Assembly (NCBI GenBank): GCA_910583835.1
Contig: CAJTYM010000006.1
Location: 1 to 64,000 of the forward strand
DNA length: 64,000 nt
Direction of reading: 5' to 3'
Source: an uncultured Lachnospiraceae bacterium
GTDB taxonomy: Bacteria; Bacillota; Clostridia; Lachnospirales; Lachnospiraceae
The notes beneath the pieces were generated by a model. It saw nothing but the letters and a program-made list of their open reading frames with translations, did not search any database and was not told the DNA's origin. The stretch's first letter is position 1. Each line of letters opens with the position of its first letter. Below are positions 41,849-51,218 of the stretch, piece after piece. The translations under genes were made by a program, and so were the position numbers.

Positions 41849-43279
41849 ATGGAGAAGACAAAGAAGGCAGGAAATGGATGGCTGGGAGTATGGATTGCAG
41901 CCGGGATTATTCTGATACTTCTTCTGATATACTTAGGAACTGCGCTCTATTACAGTACGCATTTTCTTCCGGGAACCGTAATCAATGGGGTAGCCGTGGA
42001 TGGGGATGACGTGAAGGACGTGGAATGGAAGATTATACAGGAAATTGAGAAGTATAAGATTAAGTTAAAGGCACGTGAAGGCAAAGAAGAAGTTCTTGCA
42101 GGGGTAGACATCGGCGTAATGCCGATATTTGACGGCAGTCTGGATATGGAATTACACAAACAGAACTGTTTGATGTGGCCAGCTTCTTTTTTTCAGACAT
42201 CTGAAATAGAGGTGGAAACGATGGTGGATTACAGTGAGAGCAGGCTGAAGCAGAAAGTAAATGAGCTGTCCATCATGGATGAAGCCAACATGAAAAAGCC
42301 GCAGAATGCCAGGATTTCAGAATATTCTAAGGAAGATATGTTTACGATTATCCCAGAGGAAGAAGGTACCAAAATCAAAAAGAAGAAACTTCTGAAGGTT
42401 CTTGGGAATGCGATTGTCAGGCTGGAGACCGTTGTGTCGCTGGAAGATGAAGGCTGCTATACAAAGCCGAAGGTTACTGCGAAATCTAAAAAACTCAAAA
42501 AGTTGGTAAAGAATCTGAACCATTACGCTCAGGTTCAGGTTACCTATCGGTTTGGCGAGGAAGAGGAAATTCTGGACGGAGAGGAAATCAGCAAATGGAT
42601 TTCAATCAATGATAATCAGGAAGTTGAGGTTTCGGGAGAAGAGATTGCCGCCTATGTAAACCGCCTGGCAGATAAACATGATACCGTGGGCAAGGAGAAG
42701 AAATTTAAGACTTCTTACGGCAAAAAAGTAAAGGTATCTGGCGGCGATTACGGCTGGAAGATTGACAGGGCAAAAGAGACGGAGGCGCTTACCGGACTCA
42801 TTCAGAACGGTCAGGTGGCAGAGCGCGAGCCTGAGTATGAGAAAACGGCAAATAACCCGGGCAAAAAAGACTACGGCGATACATATGTGGAGGTTAACCT
42901 TACAGCACAGCATTTAATCTATTATAAAAATGGAGAAGTGGTAGTGGATTCTGATTTTGTATCGGGAAATGAAGCGAAGGGCTGGAGTACGCCGACCGGG
43001 GCATATGGGCTCTACTACAAAGAACGCAACCGGACATTGAGAGGTCAGGGATATGCTTCCCCGGTATCTTTTTGGATGCCTTTTAACGGGGGTGTGGGAT
43101 TCCATGATGCCAAGTGGCGGGGAAGTTTTGGCGGAGACTATTATAAATATCGCGGTTCCCATGGCTGTATCAACCTTCCTTATAGTGCGGCGAAGACCTT
43201 GTACGATAATATTGAAGAAGGCTGCGCTATTTTAGTGTATACGCTGCCTGGGACAGAAGGTGCGTCACCAAAGATATAA
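41849..43279 (+). CDS. L,D-transpeptidase (YkuD) with membrane anchor
   Basis: A 476-residue cell-wall enzyme. A membrane helix (about 11-31, WLGVWIAAGIILILLLIYLG) holds it at the outer face; residues 40-330 form two PG-binding-4-like (VanW/YkuD-associated) domains (FLPGTVINGVAVDG, IISEYS-like blocks). The YkuD catalytic domain (about 345-470) has the His of GVGFHDAKW and the nucleophile Cys in YRGSHGCINLP. It links peptidoglycan stems 3-3 or attaches proteins to the wall. AGAAAGG precedes the ATG, with a good promoter. It is 17 bases before the LacI-type gene, but that gene belongs to the galactan locus by content. Confidence 0.9.
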   Translation: MEKTKKAGNGWLGVWIAAGIILILLLIYLGTALYYSTHFLPGTVINGVAVDGDDVKDVEWKIIQEIEKYKIKLKAREGKEEVLAGVDIGVMPIFDGSLDMELHKQNCLMWPASFFQTSEIEVETMVDYSESRLKQKVNELSIMDEANMKKPQNARISEYSKEDMFTIIPEEEGTKIKKKKLLKVLGNAIVRLETVVSLEDEGCYTKPKVTAKSKKLKKLVKNLNHYAQVQVTYRFGEEEEILDGEEISKWISINDNQEVEVSGEEIAAYVNRLADKHDTVGKEKKFKTSYGKKVKVSGGDYGWKIDRAKETEALTGLIQNGQVAEREPEYEKTANNPGKKDYGDTYVEVNLTAQHLIYYKNGEVVVDSDFVSGNEAKGWSTPTGAYGLYYKERNRTLRGQGYASPVSFWMPFNGGVGFHDAKWRGSFGGDYYKYRGSHGCINLPYSAAKTLYDNIEEGCAILVYTLPGTEGASPKI

Positions 43280-43296
43280 AAAGCGGGGTGTGTTGG

Positions 43297-44304
43297 ATGG
43301 AACAGTCTAATGAGAAAAAATTGACAATTTCAGATGTGGCAGAAGCCCTGGGTGTTTCTAAAACCACAGTGTCCAGGGCAATCTCTGGAAAAGGGAGAAT
43401 CGGAAAGGCGACCAGGGAGCGTGTGCTTGCCTATATAGAGGAGCATAATTATAAGCCCAATGTGCTGGCGAAAGGGCTGGCGCAGCTTAAGACATATAAT
43501 ATTGGTGTTATGCTGCCCGAAGATTATACAGTGGTGGATTTGCCTTTTTTCCAGTCATGTTTAATCGGTATCGAGGAAACGGCAATCAGCATGGACTATG
43601 ATATCCTGCTCACCATGAGCCGTGGACGGGACTGTGCCCAGCTTAGCCGCATGGTTGAAAACCATAAAGTGGACGGCGTAATCCTCATGCGGACTTTTAT
43701 GGAAGATGCGCATGTGGAATATCTGATATCCCAGAACATACCCTTTGTGACTGTGGGGAGCAGCAATTATGAGGGAGTTATCCAGGTGGACAATGACCAT
43801 CATAGCGCCTGCCGTGAGCTGGTATCCATCCTATTGATGAAACGGCTGAAACGGATTGGGCTGGTTGGGGGAGCGGAAAGCCATGTGGTTACCCAGAGCC
43901 GGCTTCAGGGATATCTCGAAGCACATGAGCAGGCGGGCATTCCGGTGAATCATGAAATTGTTCATGTGAATATTGAGAAGGAAGTTATGATAGAACGTGC
44001 GGTGGAGAAATTGTTGGCAGAACAGGTGGACTGCATTGTCTGTATGGATGATGCTGTCTGTATCCATGTGCTCAATAAACTGCGCAAGGAACAGATTGCA
44101 ATTCCAGAGCAGATGAAGGTGGCTTCGTTTTATGACAGTTCCATTCTGGAGAATAACCTGCCTTCGATTACTTCGCTGTCCTTTAATGCCAGGGAGCTGG
44201 GGACGGCAGCCTGTAAGACCTTGATGGGCCTGATTGATGGTAAGACGGTCAAGGCAAGGGAACTGCTGGGCTATGAGGTGATTCTCAAAGAATCTACCAC
44301 ATGA
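43297..44304 (+). CDS. LacI family transcriptional regulator
   Basis: A 335-residue repressor. The N-terminal helix-turn-helix reads LTISDVAEALGVSKTTVSRAI (about 6-26), with hinge helix KPNVLAKGLAQLKT; the rest is a periplasmic-binding-protein-like sugar-sensing domain (NIGVMLPED, VDGVILMRTFM, VDCIVCMDDAVCI, PSITSLSFNARELGTAA). It probably senses a galactose-containing sugar and controls the importer and enzymes just downstream. The ATG at 43297 is used; GTG at 43288 is three codons earlier and less typical. Candidate operators are at 44349-44360 and 44621-44648. Confidence 0.92.
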   Translation: MEQSNEKKLTISDVAEALGVSKTTVSRAISGKGRIGKATRERVLAYIEEHNYKPNVLAKGLAQLKTYNIGVMLPEDYTVVDLPFFQSCLIGIEETAISMDYDILLTMSRGRDCAQLSRMVENHKVDGVILMRTFMEDAHVEYLISQNIPFVTVGSSNYEGVIQVDNDHHSACRELVSILLMKRLKRIGLVGGAESHVVTQSRLQGYLEAHEQAGIPVNHEIVHVNIEKEVMIERAVEKLLAEQVDCIVCMDDAVCIHVLNKLRKEQIAIPEQMKVASFYDSSILENNLPSITSLSFNARELGTAACKTLMGLIDGKTVKARELLGYEVILKESTT

Positions 44305-44348
44305 ATAAAATTTAGTAAATATGGGCGGTAAAATACGACAAAATTCTC

Positions 44349-44360
44349 GGTAAATTTACC
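44349..44360. promoter_or_regulatory. Palindrome GGTAAATTTACC
   Basis: A perfect 12-bp palindrome within the 381-base stretch between the regulator and the binding-protein gene. A partly similar GGTAAATTGCC occurs near 44431. It may be an operator or catabolite site; AT-rich centre is unlike the CG centre usual for LacI proteins. Confidence 0.4.
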
Positions 44361-44576
44361 AATGAATTCAGTAAATGACCTGTAAAGCGTGAAAAGTCTT
44401 GATTTTACAGGGATTGAGGCGTTTTGACAGGTAAATTGCCATACATAAAAATTGATATTTCATAGTATATAATAACGGAATAGACTATTGATGAACAGGG
44501 AAAGATAGTAATAATGACGAAAAGACCTTATACAGAATAACCAAAAAATGAGTAAAAAAACTGGAAAGTGTTGACA

Positions 44577-44605
44577 TTGACAGCAAATCCTTTATTTGGT
44601 AAACT
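44577..44605 (+). promoter_or_regulatory. Promoter of the sugar importer operon
   Basis: TTGACA (44577-44582), 17 bases, TAAACT (44600-44605). A second TTGACA lies just six bases to the left (44571-44576). The 381-base gap 44305-44685 also holds two palindromes, listed apart. Confidence 0.7.
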
Positions 44606-44620
44606 GAATTTGTAGAACAA

Positions 44621-44648
44621 CCGATTGCGCAATTGATGCGCATATCGG
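44621..44648. promoter_or_regulatory. Probable LacI-type operator downstream of the promoter
   Basis: CCGATTGCGCA (44621-44631) and TGCGCATATCGG (44637-44648) face each other. The first half contains the perfect palindrome ATTGCGCAAT with CG centre, a form often bound by LacI-family proteins. It starts about 16 bases after the -10, where a bound repressor would block RNA polymerase. Confidence 0.6.
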
Positions 44649-44685
44649 AAAAAAAACATAAAGTTTTCACGGGAGGGAAACCAAT

Positions 44686-46083
44686 ATGAAAAGAAAAATT
44701 TTAAGCGCATTGCTCTGCGTAGCAATGTCAGCAACAATGTTGGTTGGCTGCGGCGGCGATTCCAAAGAGTCAACTGACGACAAGAAAGCAGAAACAACAG
44801 ATGATGCAGCAGCAGGAGACGATGCAGCAGCTGGCGATGACGCAGCAGCAGGAGACGATGCAGCAGCTGGCGATGACGCAGCAGCAGGTGGCGAACAGAA
44901 GCTGACAGTATGGTGCTGGGACCCGGCATTCAACATTTTCTCAATGGAAGAAGCTGGCAAGGTTTACCAGAAAGACCATGCAGATTTCAACGTAGAAGTT
45001 GTTGAGACACCATGGGAAGATGTACAGACCAAGCTGACAACAGCAGCAACCAGTGGAGATTTATCCACATTGCCAGACATTATCCTTATGCAGGATAACG
45101 CGTTCCAGAAGAACGTTATTTCTTATCCGGATGCATTTGTTGATCTGACAGACAGCGGAATCGACTTTACTCAGTTCGGTGAAGCTAAGACAGCTTACTC
45201 TGTTGTTGATGGCAAGAACTATGGTGTTCCGTTTGATAACGGTGCAGTTATCGCAGCTTACAGGACAGACGTTCTGGAGCAGGCTGGAATGAAGATTGAT
45301 GACTTTACGGACATCACATGGGATGAGTACCTTGAGAAAGGCAAGACCGTCCTTGAGAAGACCGGCAAGCCGTTACTTTCCTGCCAGGCTGGTGAGTCTG
45401 ACGTTATCATGATGATGATGCAGTCCTGCGGCGCTTCCTTGTTTGATGATGAGGGCAAGCCTGCACTTGTTGGCAACGCAGCATTGAAGAAAGTTATGGA
45501 AACATATGCAGCTCTGAAAGAAGCTGGCGTATTAGTAGAGGTTAATGACTGGGATCAGTACATTTCCACTATGACAACTGAGACCGTAGCTGGTACCATC
45601 AACGGATGCTGGATTATGGCTTCCATCAAGACAGCTGAAGACCAGAGCGGTAAATGGGCTATCACCAATATGCCGAGCCTTGTTGGCGTAGACAATGCAA
45701 CAAACTATTCTAACAATGGTGGTTCTTCTTGGGCTATTACAGCAAACTGCCAGAATGTTGACCTGGCTAAAGATTTCCTGAAGAGCACATTTGCAGGAAG
45801 CGTAGAACTCTATGAGAACATTATCAGCTGCGGCGCACTTGCTACTTATCTGCCGGCTGGTGAGTCTGATGTATATGCTAAGGGCGATGATTTCTTCGGC
45901 GGAGACGCTGTATCTGCTAAGATTGTAGAATTTGCAGGCAAGACTCCGAGCAACAACACGGGCGTGTTCTATTATGAAGCGCGTGACGCTGTCGCAACAG
46001 CTATGCAGAATATTGTAGGCGGAGCAAACATTGATGATGAACTCCAGCTTGCACAGGAGACCATCGAGTCCCAGATGCAGTAA
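44686..46083 (+). CDS. ABC sugar transporter substrate-binding lipoprotein
   Basis: A 465-residue extracellular family 1 binding protein. The signal sequence ends in LVGC (Cys 22). Residues about 28-68 are a low-complexity linker of DDAAAG units, produced by a 36-base tandem repeat in DNA (44806-44892). The binding domain starts at LTVWCWDPAFNIFSMEEA and shows the usual hinge and aromatic residues (NDWDQYIST, NNGGSSWAITANC). It captures a sugar or oligosaccharide outside the cell for the two permeases that follow; the locus suggests galacto-oligosaccharides. GGGAGGG stands upstream of the ATG. No ATPase gene is in the operon, so a shared MsmX-type ATPase elsewhere is likely. Confidence 0.93.
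   Translation: MKRKILSALLCVAMSATMLVGCGGDSKESTDDKKAETTDDAAAGDDAAAGDDAAAGDDAAAGDDAAAGGEQKLTVWCWDPAFNIFSMEEAGKVYQKDHADFNVEVVETPWEDVQTKLTTAATSGDLSTLPDIILMQDNAFQKNVISYPDAFVDLTDSGIDFTQFGEAKTAYSVVDGKNYGVPFDNGAVIAAYRTDVLEQAGMKIDDFTDITWDEYLEKGKTVLEKTGKPLLSCQAGESDVIMMMMQSCGASLFDDEGKPALVGNAALKKVMETYAALKEAGVLVEVNDWDQYISTMTTETVAGTINGCWIMASIKTAEDQSGKWAITNMPSLVGVDNATNYSNNGGSSWAITANCQNVDLAKDFLKSTFAGSVELYENIISCGALATYLPAGESDVYAKGDDFFGGDAVSAKIVEFAGKTPSNNTGVFYYEARDAVATAMQNIVGGANIDDELQLAQETIESQMQ
44806..44892 (+). repeat. 36-bp tandem repeat coding DDAAAG units
   Basis: Two complete 36-base copies starting with GCAGCAGCAGGAGAC (44806 and 44842) and a partial third at 44878. It codes the linker of the binding protein, so copy-number change alters only linker length, in frame. 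Confidence 0.9.
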
Positions 46084-46167
46084 TGAGATTTATGTAATGT
46101 AAATAGAAACAGATTGGGGGGGACAGCAGTCGCTGCCCCCTCTAACTGACTAAAGGGGGATACGGAT

Positions 46168-47076
46168 GTGAGTCAAGTGAAAGAACCCAAAAAAAGAAAA
46201 ATGTCTCTTGAGAGAAGGCATAATCTGACTGGTTGGGCGTTTTTAACACCAGCGACACTTATGATTGCAGTCATGAGTTTTTGGCCCATGATTCAGGCTT
46301 TCATTTTATCTCTGCAGACAGGTAAGGCGAACAATCTGAAGTTTGGCGATCCTCTTGCCAACTATGTTCGTATGTTCAGAGATAATGTCTTTATGACATC
46401 TTTAGGAAATACTTTCTTATACCTGATTATTCAGGTGCCAATCATGCTTGTTCTGGCATTGATTCTGGCATCTATGCTGAATAACAAAGACCTGCGGTGT
46501 AAAGGGCTGTTCCGTACGGCAATCTTCCTGCCATGTGCGACATCGCTGGTTTCCTATGCGATTATCTTCCGTTCTCTGTTCGGTGTGGACGGTTTTATTA
46601 ACACAGTATTGGTAAATCTGGGAATTTTACATACAGGGTATAACTTCCTGGGTCATGCGACAAGCGCAAAGATTATTATTATCATTGCACTGATTTGGAG
46701 ATGGACCGGATATAACATGGTATTCTACCTGTCCGGTTTACAAAATATAGAATATTCTGTGTATGAGGCGGCGAAGATTGACGGTGCAAGCCCGATGCAG
46801 ACTTTCTTTAAAATAACGGTTCCGCTGCTGAAGCCGACCATCCTTCTGACGGCAATCATGTCAACAAACGGAACACTGCAGTTATTCGATGAGTCTGTCA
46901 ACCTGACAAAGGGCGGACCTGCAAACGCTACAATTACAATGTCTCATTATATTTACAATATGTCCTTTAAATATGTGCCCACCTTTGGATATGCGGCAGC
47001 AATGTCCTTCCTGATATTTATTTTGGTGGCAATCCTGGCATTTGTGCAGATGAAAGTAGGTGATAAGCGTGACTAA
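46168..47076 (+). CDS. ABC sugar permease, MalF-like
   Basis: A 302-residue membrane permease with six hydrophobic helices. The ATPase-contact EAA loop is YEAAKIDGASPMQTFFKITVP. N-terminal charged tail (KKRKMSLERRHNLTGWAF). Start GTG 46168: the preceding ATG (46165) is followed at once by TGA, and GGGGGA lies upstream; an internal ATG at 46201 is possible. It pairs with the next permease to form the channel for the sugar bound by the lipoprotein. Confidence 0.92.
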   Translation: MSQVKEPKKRKMSLERRHNLTGWAFLTPATLMIAVMSFWPMIQAFILSLQTGKANNLKFGDPLANYVRMFRDNVFMTSLGNTFLYLIIQVPIMLVLALILASMLNNKDLRCKGLFRTAIFLPCATSLVSYAIIFRSLFGVDGFINTVLVNLGILHTGYNFLGHATSAKIIIIIALIWRWTGYNMVFYLSGLQNIEYSVYEAAKIDGASPMQTFFKITVPLLKPTILLTAIMSTNGTLQLFDESVNLTKGGPANATITMSHYIYNMSFKYVPTFGYAAAMSFLIFILVAILAFVQMKVGDKRD

Positions 47077-47881
47077 GACAAAGAGAATGAATGTATTGAT
47101 GTATGTTTTTTTGACAATTGTATCACTGATTTCTGTATTCCCGCTTTACTGGATGTTAATCAGCGCCACGAATAAGAGTGTGGATGTCAGCAGAGGAGCA
47201 ATGCTTCCGGGAACAGCGTTGATAGATAACTGGAAATCATTGATTTCCCAGTCGCCGGTAGGCTCCGCAATGCTTAATTCTTTCAAATATGCTGTTATTT
47301 TAACAATTGTTGCGTTGGTTATCTGTTCCCTTGCCGGATATGGGTTTGAGATTTACCATGATAAGGGTAAAGATTTAGTAATGTCTATACTGCTTTTGGG
47401 AATGATGGTTCCGTTTGTGGCAACGCTGATTCCGCTGTTCCGCATGTTTTCAGCGGCTCATTTGCTGAATACTACACTGGGATTTATCCTGCCAACGATA
47501 TCAACGCCGTTCCTGATTATGATGTTCCGGCAGAGTGCGAGGAGTTTTCCGCATGATATTATTGAAGCAGCGCGGATTGACGGACTGAATGAGGTTCAGA
47601 TTTTCTTCCGCATGTTTATCCCGACCATGCGCTCCACCTATGCGGCAGCGATGACGATTACGTTTATGAATGCATGGAACAATTATTTATGGCCGAAGGT
47701 AATGATGACGCAAGATGACACTATCACAATGCCAATGCTTGTTGCGAACCTGACAGAAGGTTACGTTACGGATTATGGCGTTTTGATGCTGGCGGTTCTG
47801 ATTTGTAGTCTGCCGACCATTATCATATTCTTCTTATTGCAGAAGAGTTTTGCAGAAGGTATTACCGGAGCAGTAAAATAA
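47069..47881 (+). CDS. ABC sugar permease, MalG-like
   Basis: A 270-residue membrane permease with six helices and the EAA loop IEAARIDGLNEVQIFFRMFIP. It overlaps the first permease by eight bases. I use the GTG at 47069 (VTKTKRMNVL), which has AGTAGGTG upstream; another GTG at 47060 would add three residues. The last gene of the importer; a strong terminator follows at 47910. Confidence 0.92.
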   Translation: MTKTKRMNVLMYVFLTIVSLISVFPLYWMLISATNKSVDVSRGAMLPGTALIDNWKSLISQSPVGSAMLNSFKYAVILTIVALVICSLAGYGFEIYHDKGKDLVMSILLLGMMVPFVATLIPLFRMFSAAHLLNTTLGFILPTISTPFLIMMFRQSARSFPHDIIEAARIDGLNEVQIFFRMFIPTMRSTYAAAMTITFMNAWNNYLWPKVMMTQDDTITMPMLVANLTEGYVTDYGVLMLAVLICSLPTIIIFFLLQKSFAEGITGAVK

Positions 47882-47909
47882 TATTTAATGGTATTGTTTT
47901 GCAGCATTT

Positions 47910-47944
47910 CATACCCCGCAGCTTGCTGCGGGGTATGTTTTATC
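47910..47944 (+). terminator. Terminator after the importer genes
   Basis: CATACCCCGCAGC (47910-47922) and GCTGCGGGGTATG (47925-47937) make a perfect 13-bp stem with a two-base gap, followed by TTTTATCTT. Confidence 0.85.
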
Positions 47945-48080
47945 TTATAGGAAAGTAGGAAAGTAGTCGCAAAGCGACTATTCCCTATAAGATAAAATAT
48001 AATTATACGCACTCGTGCGAGTAGTAATATGTCGCTAAAGCGACCGCACTCGACGTGGGAAATCCCGCAAAGCGGGATTT
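47938..48080 (+). repeat. Array of small hairpins before the GH2 gene
   Basis: After the terminator stem come: an outer stem TTTTATCTTATAGG/CCTATAAGATAAAA (47938-47951, 47984-47997) enclosing TAGTCGC-AAA-GCGACTA; ACTCG-TG-CGAGT near 48011; GTCGC-TAAA-GCGAC (48031-48044); and AAATCCCGC-AAA-GCGGGATTT (48060-48080). Three carry an AAA-type loop closed by GC pairs. The GH2 ribosome site begins 15 bases later. It may be an attenuator, an RNA-stability element or a mobile palindromic repeat. Confidence 0.65.
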
Positions 48081-48105
48081 TAACAAAAAAACCTGGAGGT
48101 ATGAT

Positions 48106-51100
48106 ATGATACAATTTGATTATGGGAAAGTGAAAGACCCTCTGATATTTGAGGAAAACCGGATGGAAGCCCATTCCGACCACATTTATTATGCATCGTT
48201 AGAGGAATTGGCAGAACGAAAGACAAGTTACAGATATTCTCTGGACGGACTCTGGAAATTTTCTTATGGTAAGAATTATCAGTCTGCCATCCAGGGGTTT
48301 GAAGCGGCAGGGTATGACTGTAAACCATGGGCCGACATCAGGGTTCCGGCGCATATCCAGATGGAAGGATATGATGTGCCGCATTATGTCAATACGCAGT
48401 ATCCCTGGGATGGAAGGGAGGATATAGAAGCTGGTGAGATTCCAGAATTCTTTAATCCTGTGGCAAGCTATGTCAAGTACTTTACGGTCCCAGACAATAT
48501 GAAGGGTCAGCCCTTGTATATTTCTTTCCAGGGTGTGGAGAGCGGTATGGCGCTGTGGCTGAATGGAATATATGTGGGCTACAGTGAGGATAGCTTTACG
48601 CCTGCGGAATTTGAATTAACGCCCTATCTTGTGGAGGGGGAGAATAAACTGGCAGTCCAGGTGTTTAAATGGACAGCCTCAAGCTGGTGTGAGGACCAGG
48701 ATTTCTTCCGCTTCTCGGGAATATACCGCAGTGTCTACCTGTATACCGTGCCTAAGGCGCATGTGCAGGATATCTGCGTTCGTACGCTTTTGGACGAGCA
48801 GTGCCAGGATGCAGATTTACAGATTGCATGTAAAGCGCTCGGCAAGGGCAAGATTTCCTTTGCACTTCGTGATGGTGAAAACGTTGTGGCGCAGGAACAG
48901 GCAGATTTGTCACAGGAACTTACTGTGGCAATTCCAGTGAAAGGGCCGGCGCTTTGGAGTGCGGAGGAGCCGAATCTTTATGAACTGCTTGTGGAAGTCA
49001 CAGATGAAGCCGGAGAACTTCAGGAAGTATTTTCACAGATGGTGGGATTCCGACGCTTTGAGATGATAGATAACCTTATGTGCCTCAATGGCAAGCGAAT
49101 TGTGTTTAAAGGCGTGAACCGCCATGAATTCAGCTCTAAGAGAGGGCGCGTGCCCGATGAGGAGGAATTGCTGCAGGATATCATCACCATGAAACGCAAT
49201 AACATCAATGCGGTCCGCACCTGCCATTACCCGGACGATTCCAGAATTTATGAACTCTGTGATAAATATGGGCTGTATATGATTGCGGAGAATAATATGG
49301 AGAGCCATGGAAGCTGGGAGCCTATTCTGCGCGGCGAGGTCTCGGCAGAAGACGTGGTTCCCGGGGACCGCAAAGAGTGGCAGCCGATGATGATGGACCG
49401 TGTCAATTCCTGTTATCAGAGAGATAAGAACCACCCATCTATTTTAATCTGGTCCTGCGGAAATGAATCATTCGGCGGCAGCGTAATCTTTGAGATGGCA
49501 GAGATGTTCCGTAAGCTGGATGATACCAGGCTGGTGCATTATGAGGGCGTGTTCAATGACAGGCGTTATAATGACAGCAGCGATATGGAGAGCCAGATGT
49601 ATCCATCTGTGGCAAGTATTAAGGAATTTTTGCAGAATGACAGGAGCAAGCCCTTTATCTGCTGTGAATATACCCATGCTATGGGCAATTCCTGCGGCGC
49701 CATGCACAAATATACGGATTTGACGGATACGGATCCTTTGTACCAGGGAGGGTTTATCTGGGATTACATCGACCAGTCCATTGAGAAAAAGGACCGCTAC
49801 GGCAATAAATTCCAGGCATACGGCGGAGATTTTGGCGAACGCCCCACAGATTACAGTTTCAGTGGAAACGGAATTGTTTATGGAGGCGACAGGGACGAAT
49901 CTCCCAAAATGCAGGAAGTAAAGTTTAACTATCAGAACATCACGGCAGAGGTTTCTGAGAATAAGGTACGGATTAAAAATAAAAATCTATTTACCAATAC
50001 CAATCAGTTCGATTGTGTGGTATTATTAGAGAGGGATGGAAAATTATTACAGCAGGCGGAGCTTGTCACCGATGTGGAGCCCCTGTGTGAAAAGGAATAC
50101 GATTTGCCGCTGCAGCTTCCAACAATCCCTGGCGAATATGCAGTGACCGTCTCTTTCCGCCTGAAAGAGGGGACATGCTGGGCCAAGGCTGGGTATGAGC
50201 TTGCGTTTGGTCAGGGCGTGTTTGAGGTGGGGAAACAGCTGCAGCCGATTACAGATGAGATAACCGTCATCAAAGGCAAGTGGAATATCGGCGTGCGGGG
50301 GACGCATTTTGAATGCATGTTCAGCATCAAGGAGTGCGGCATGGTGTCCTACCGTTACGGCGGCAGGGAGTTGCTGGAGAAAATTCCCATGCCCAATTTC
50401 TGGCGCGCGCCAGTGGATAATGACTGTGGCAATAAGATGCAGGTCCGTTATGGACAGTGGAAACTGGCGAGCATGTATGTGGGGAAAGATGAGGACGCCA
50501 AGGAGAATCCGAGTCTGCAGAAGAAAGAACACAGCGCAGTAATCACTTATTATTATATGATGCCCACGACCCCGGAAAGCAGATGCAGCCTTTCTTATGA
50601 AGTATTTGGCGATGGGACTGTCACGGTTTCGCTTCATTATGACCCGGTAGAGGAACTTAAGGACATGCCGGAATTTGGCGTCCTGTTTAAGTTCAATGCA
50701 GATTTTGAGAATCTTGAGTGGTATGGGGATGGTCCCGCTGAGACGTATGCAGACCGCCGGCATGGCGCAAAGCTTGGCATTTACCGAAATAAGGTTGCTG
50801 ACAACATGGCGAAATATCTGGTTCCCCAGGAGTGCGGCAATAAGACGGGTGTACGCTGGGCAAAGATTACAGACAATACCGGTCGCGGAATCCTGTTTTC
50901 AGGAGATAAGATGAGTTTTTCGGCATTGCCTTACACGCCGCATGAATTGGAAAATGCCATGCATCCCTATGAACTGCCGCAGGTGCATTACACAGTCGTG
51001 CGCGCAGCCTTGCAGCAGATGGGAGTGGGCGGCGATGACAGCTGGCTGTCAGAGGTGCATCCGGAATATCTGATAGATGTGAGTAAACCGTTGGATTTCA

Positions 51101-51126
51101 CATTCAGCTTTAAAGGTATCGTATAA
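48106..51126 (+). CDS. lacZ: Beta-galactosidase, glycoside hydrolase family 2
   Basis: A 1006-residue cytoplasmic enzyme of the large LacZ layout: sugar-binding jelly roll (about 50-215), Ig-like domain, TIM barrel (about 325-620), second Ig-like domain and a long beta-sandwich end. The acid/base is Glu 454 in WSCGNES and the nucleophile Glu 521 in CCEYTHAMGNS; both are present. It cleaves terminal beta-galactose, here probably from imported galacto-oligosaccharides. The ATG at 48106 has GGAGG six bases upstream; a GTG at 48055 would run through the hairpin array and is rejected. No signal peptide. An unknown 611-residue protein follows after 92 bases. Confidence 0.93.
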   Translation: MIQFDYGKVKDPLIFEENRMEAHSDHIYYASLEELAERKTSYRYSLDGLWKFSYGKNYQSAIQGFEAAGYDCKPWADIRVPAHIQMEGYDVPHYVNTQYPWDGREDIEAGEIPEFFNPVASYVKYFTVPDNMKGQPLYISFQGVESGMALWLNGIYVGYSEDSFTPAEFELTPYLVEGENKLAVQVFKWTASSWCEDQDFFRFSGIYRSVYLYTVPKAHVQDICVRTLLDEQCQDADLQIACKALGKGKISFALRDGENVVAQEQADLSQELTVAIPVKGPALWSAEEPNLYELLVEVTDEAGELQEVFSQMVGFRRFEMIDNLMCLNGKRIVFKGVNRHEFSSKRGRVPDEEELLQDIITMKRNNINAVRTCHYPDDSRIYELCDKYGLYMIAENNMESHGSWEPILRGEVSAEDVVPGDRKEWQPMMMDRVNSCYQRDKNHPSILIWSCGNESFGGSVIFEMAEMFRKLDDTRLVHYEGVFNDRRYNDSSDMESQMYPSVASIKEFLQNDRSKPFICCEYTHAMGNSCGAMHKYTDLTDTDPLYQGGFIWDYIDQSIEKKDRYGNKFQAYGGDFGERPTDYSFSGNGIVYGGDRDESPKMQEVKFNYQNITAEVSENKVRIKNKNLFTNTNQFDCVVLLERDGKLLQQAELVTDVEPLCEKEYDLPLQLPTIPGEYAVTVSFRLKEGTCWAKAGYELAFGQGVFEVGKQLQPITDEITVIKGKWNIGVRGTHFECMFSIKECGMVSYRYGGRELLEKIPMPNFWRAPVDNDCGNKMQVRYGQWKLASMYVGKDEDAKENPSLQKKEHSAVITYYYMMPTTPESRCSLSYEVFGDGTVTVSLHYDPVEELKDMPEFGVLFKFNADFENLEWYGDGPAETYADRRHGAKLGIYRNKVADNMAKYLVPQECGNKTGVRWAKITDNTGRGILFSGDKMSFSALPYTPHELENAMHPYELPQVHYTVVRAALQQMGVGGDDSWLSEVHPEYLIDVSKPLDFTFSFKGIV

Positions 51127-51218
51127 GTAAGATGGATATAAGGAATGTTAGGCTATTAAAGTATCATTTAAGTGAGCCGGATATGAGGAAAGCTGAACTA
51201 ATAAAAGGAGGAAAAGAC

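Noticed and set aside
50047..50763. 238-residue minus-strand reading frame
   Set aside because: Inside the GH2 gene, whose family match covers the region; antisense shadow.
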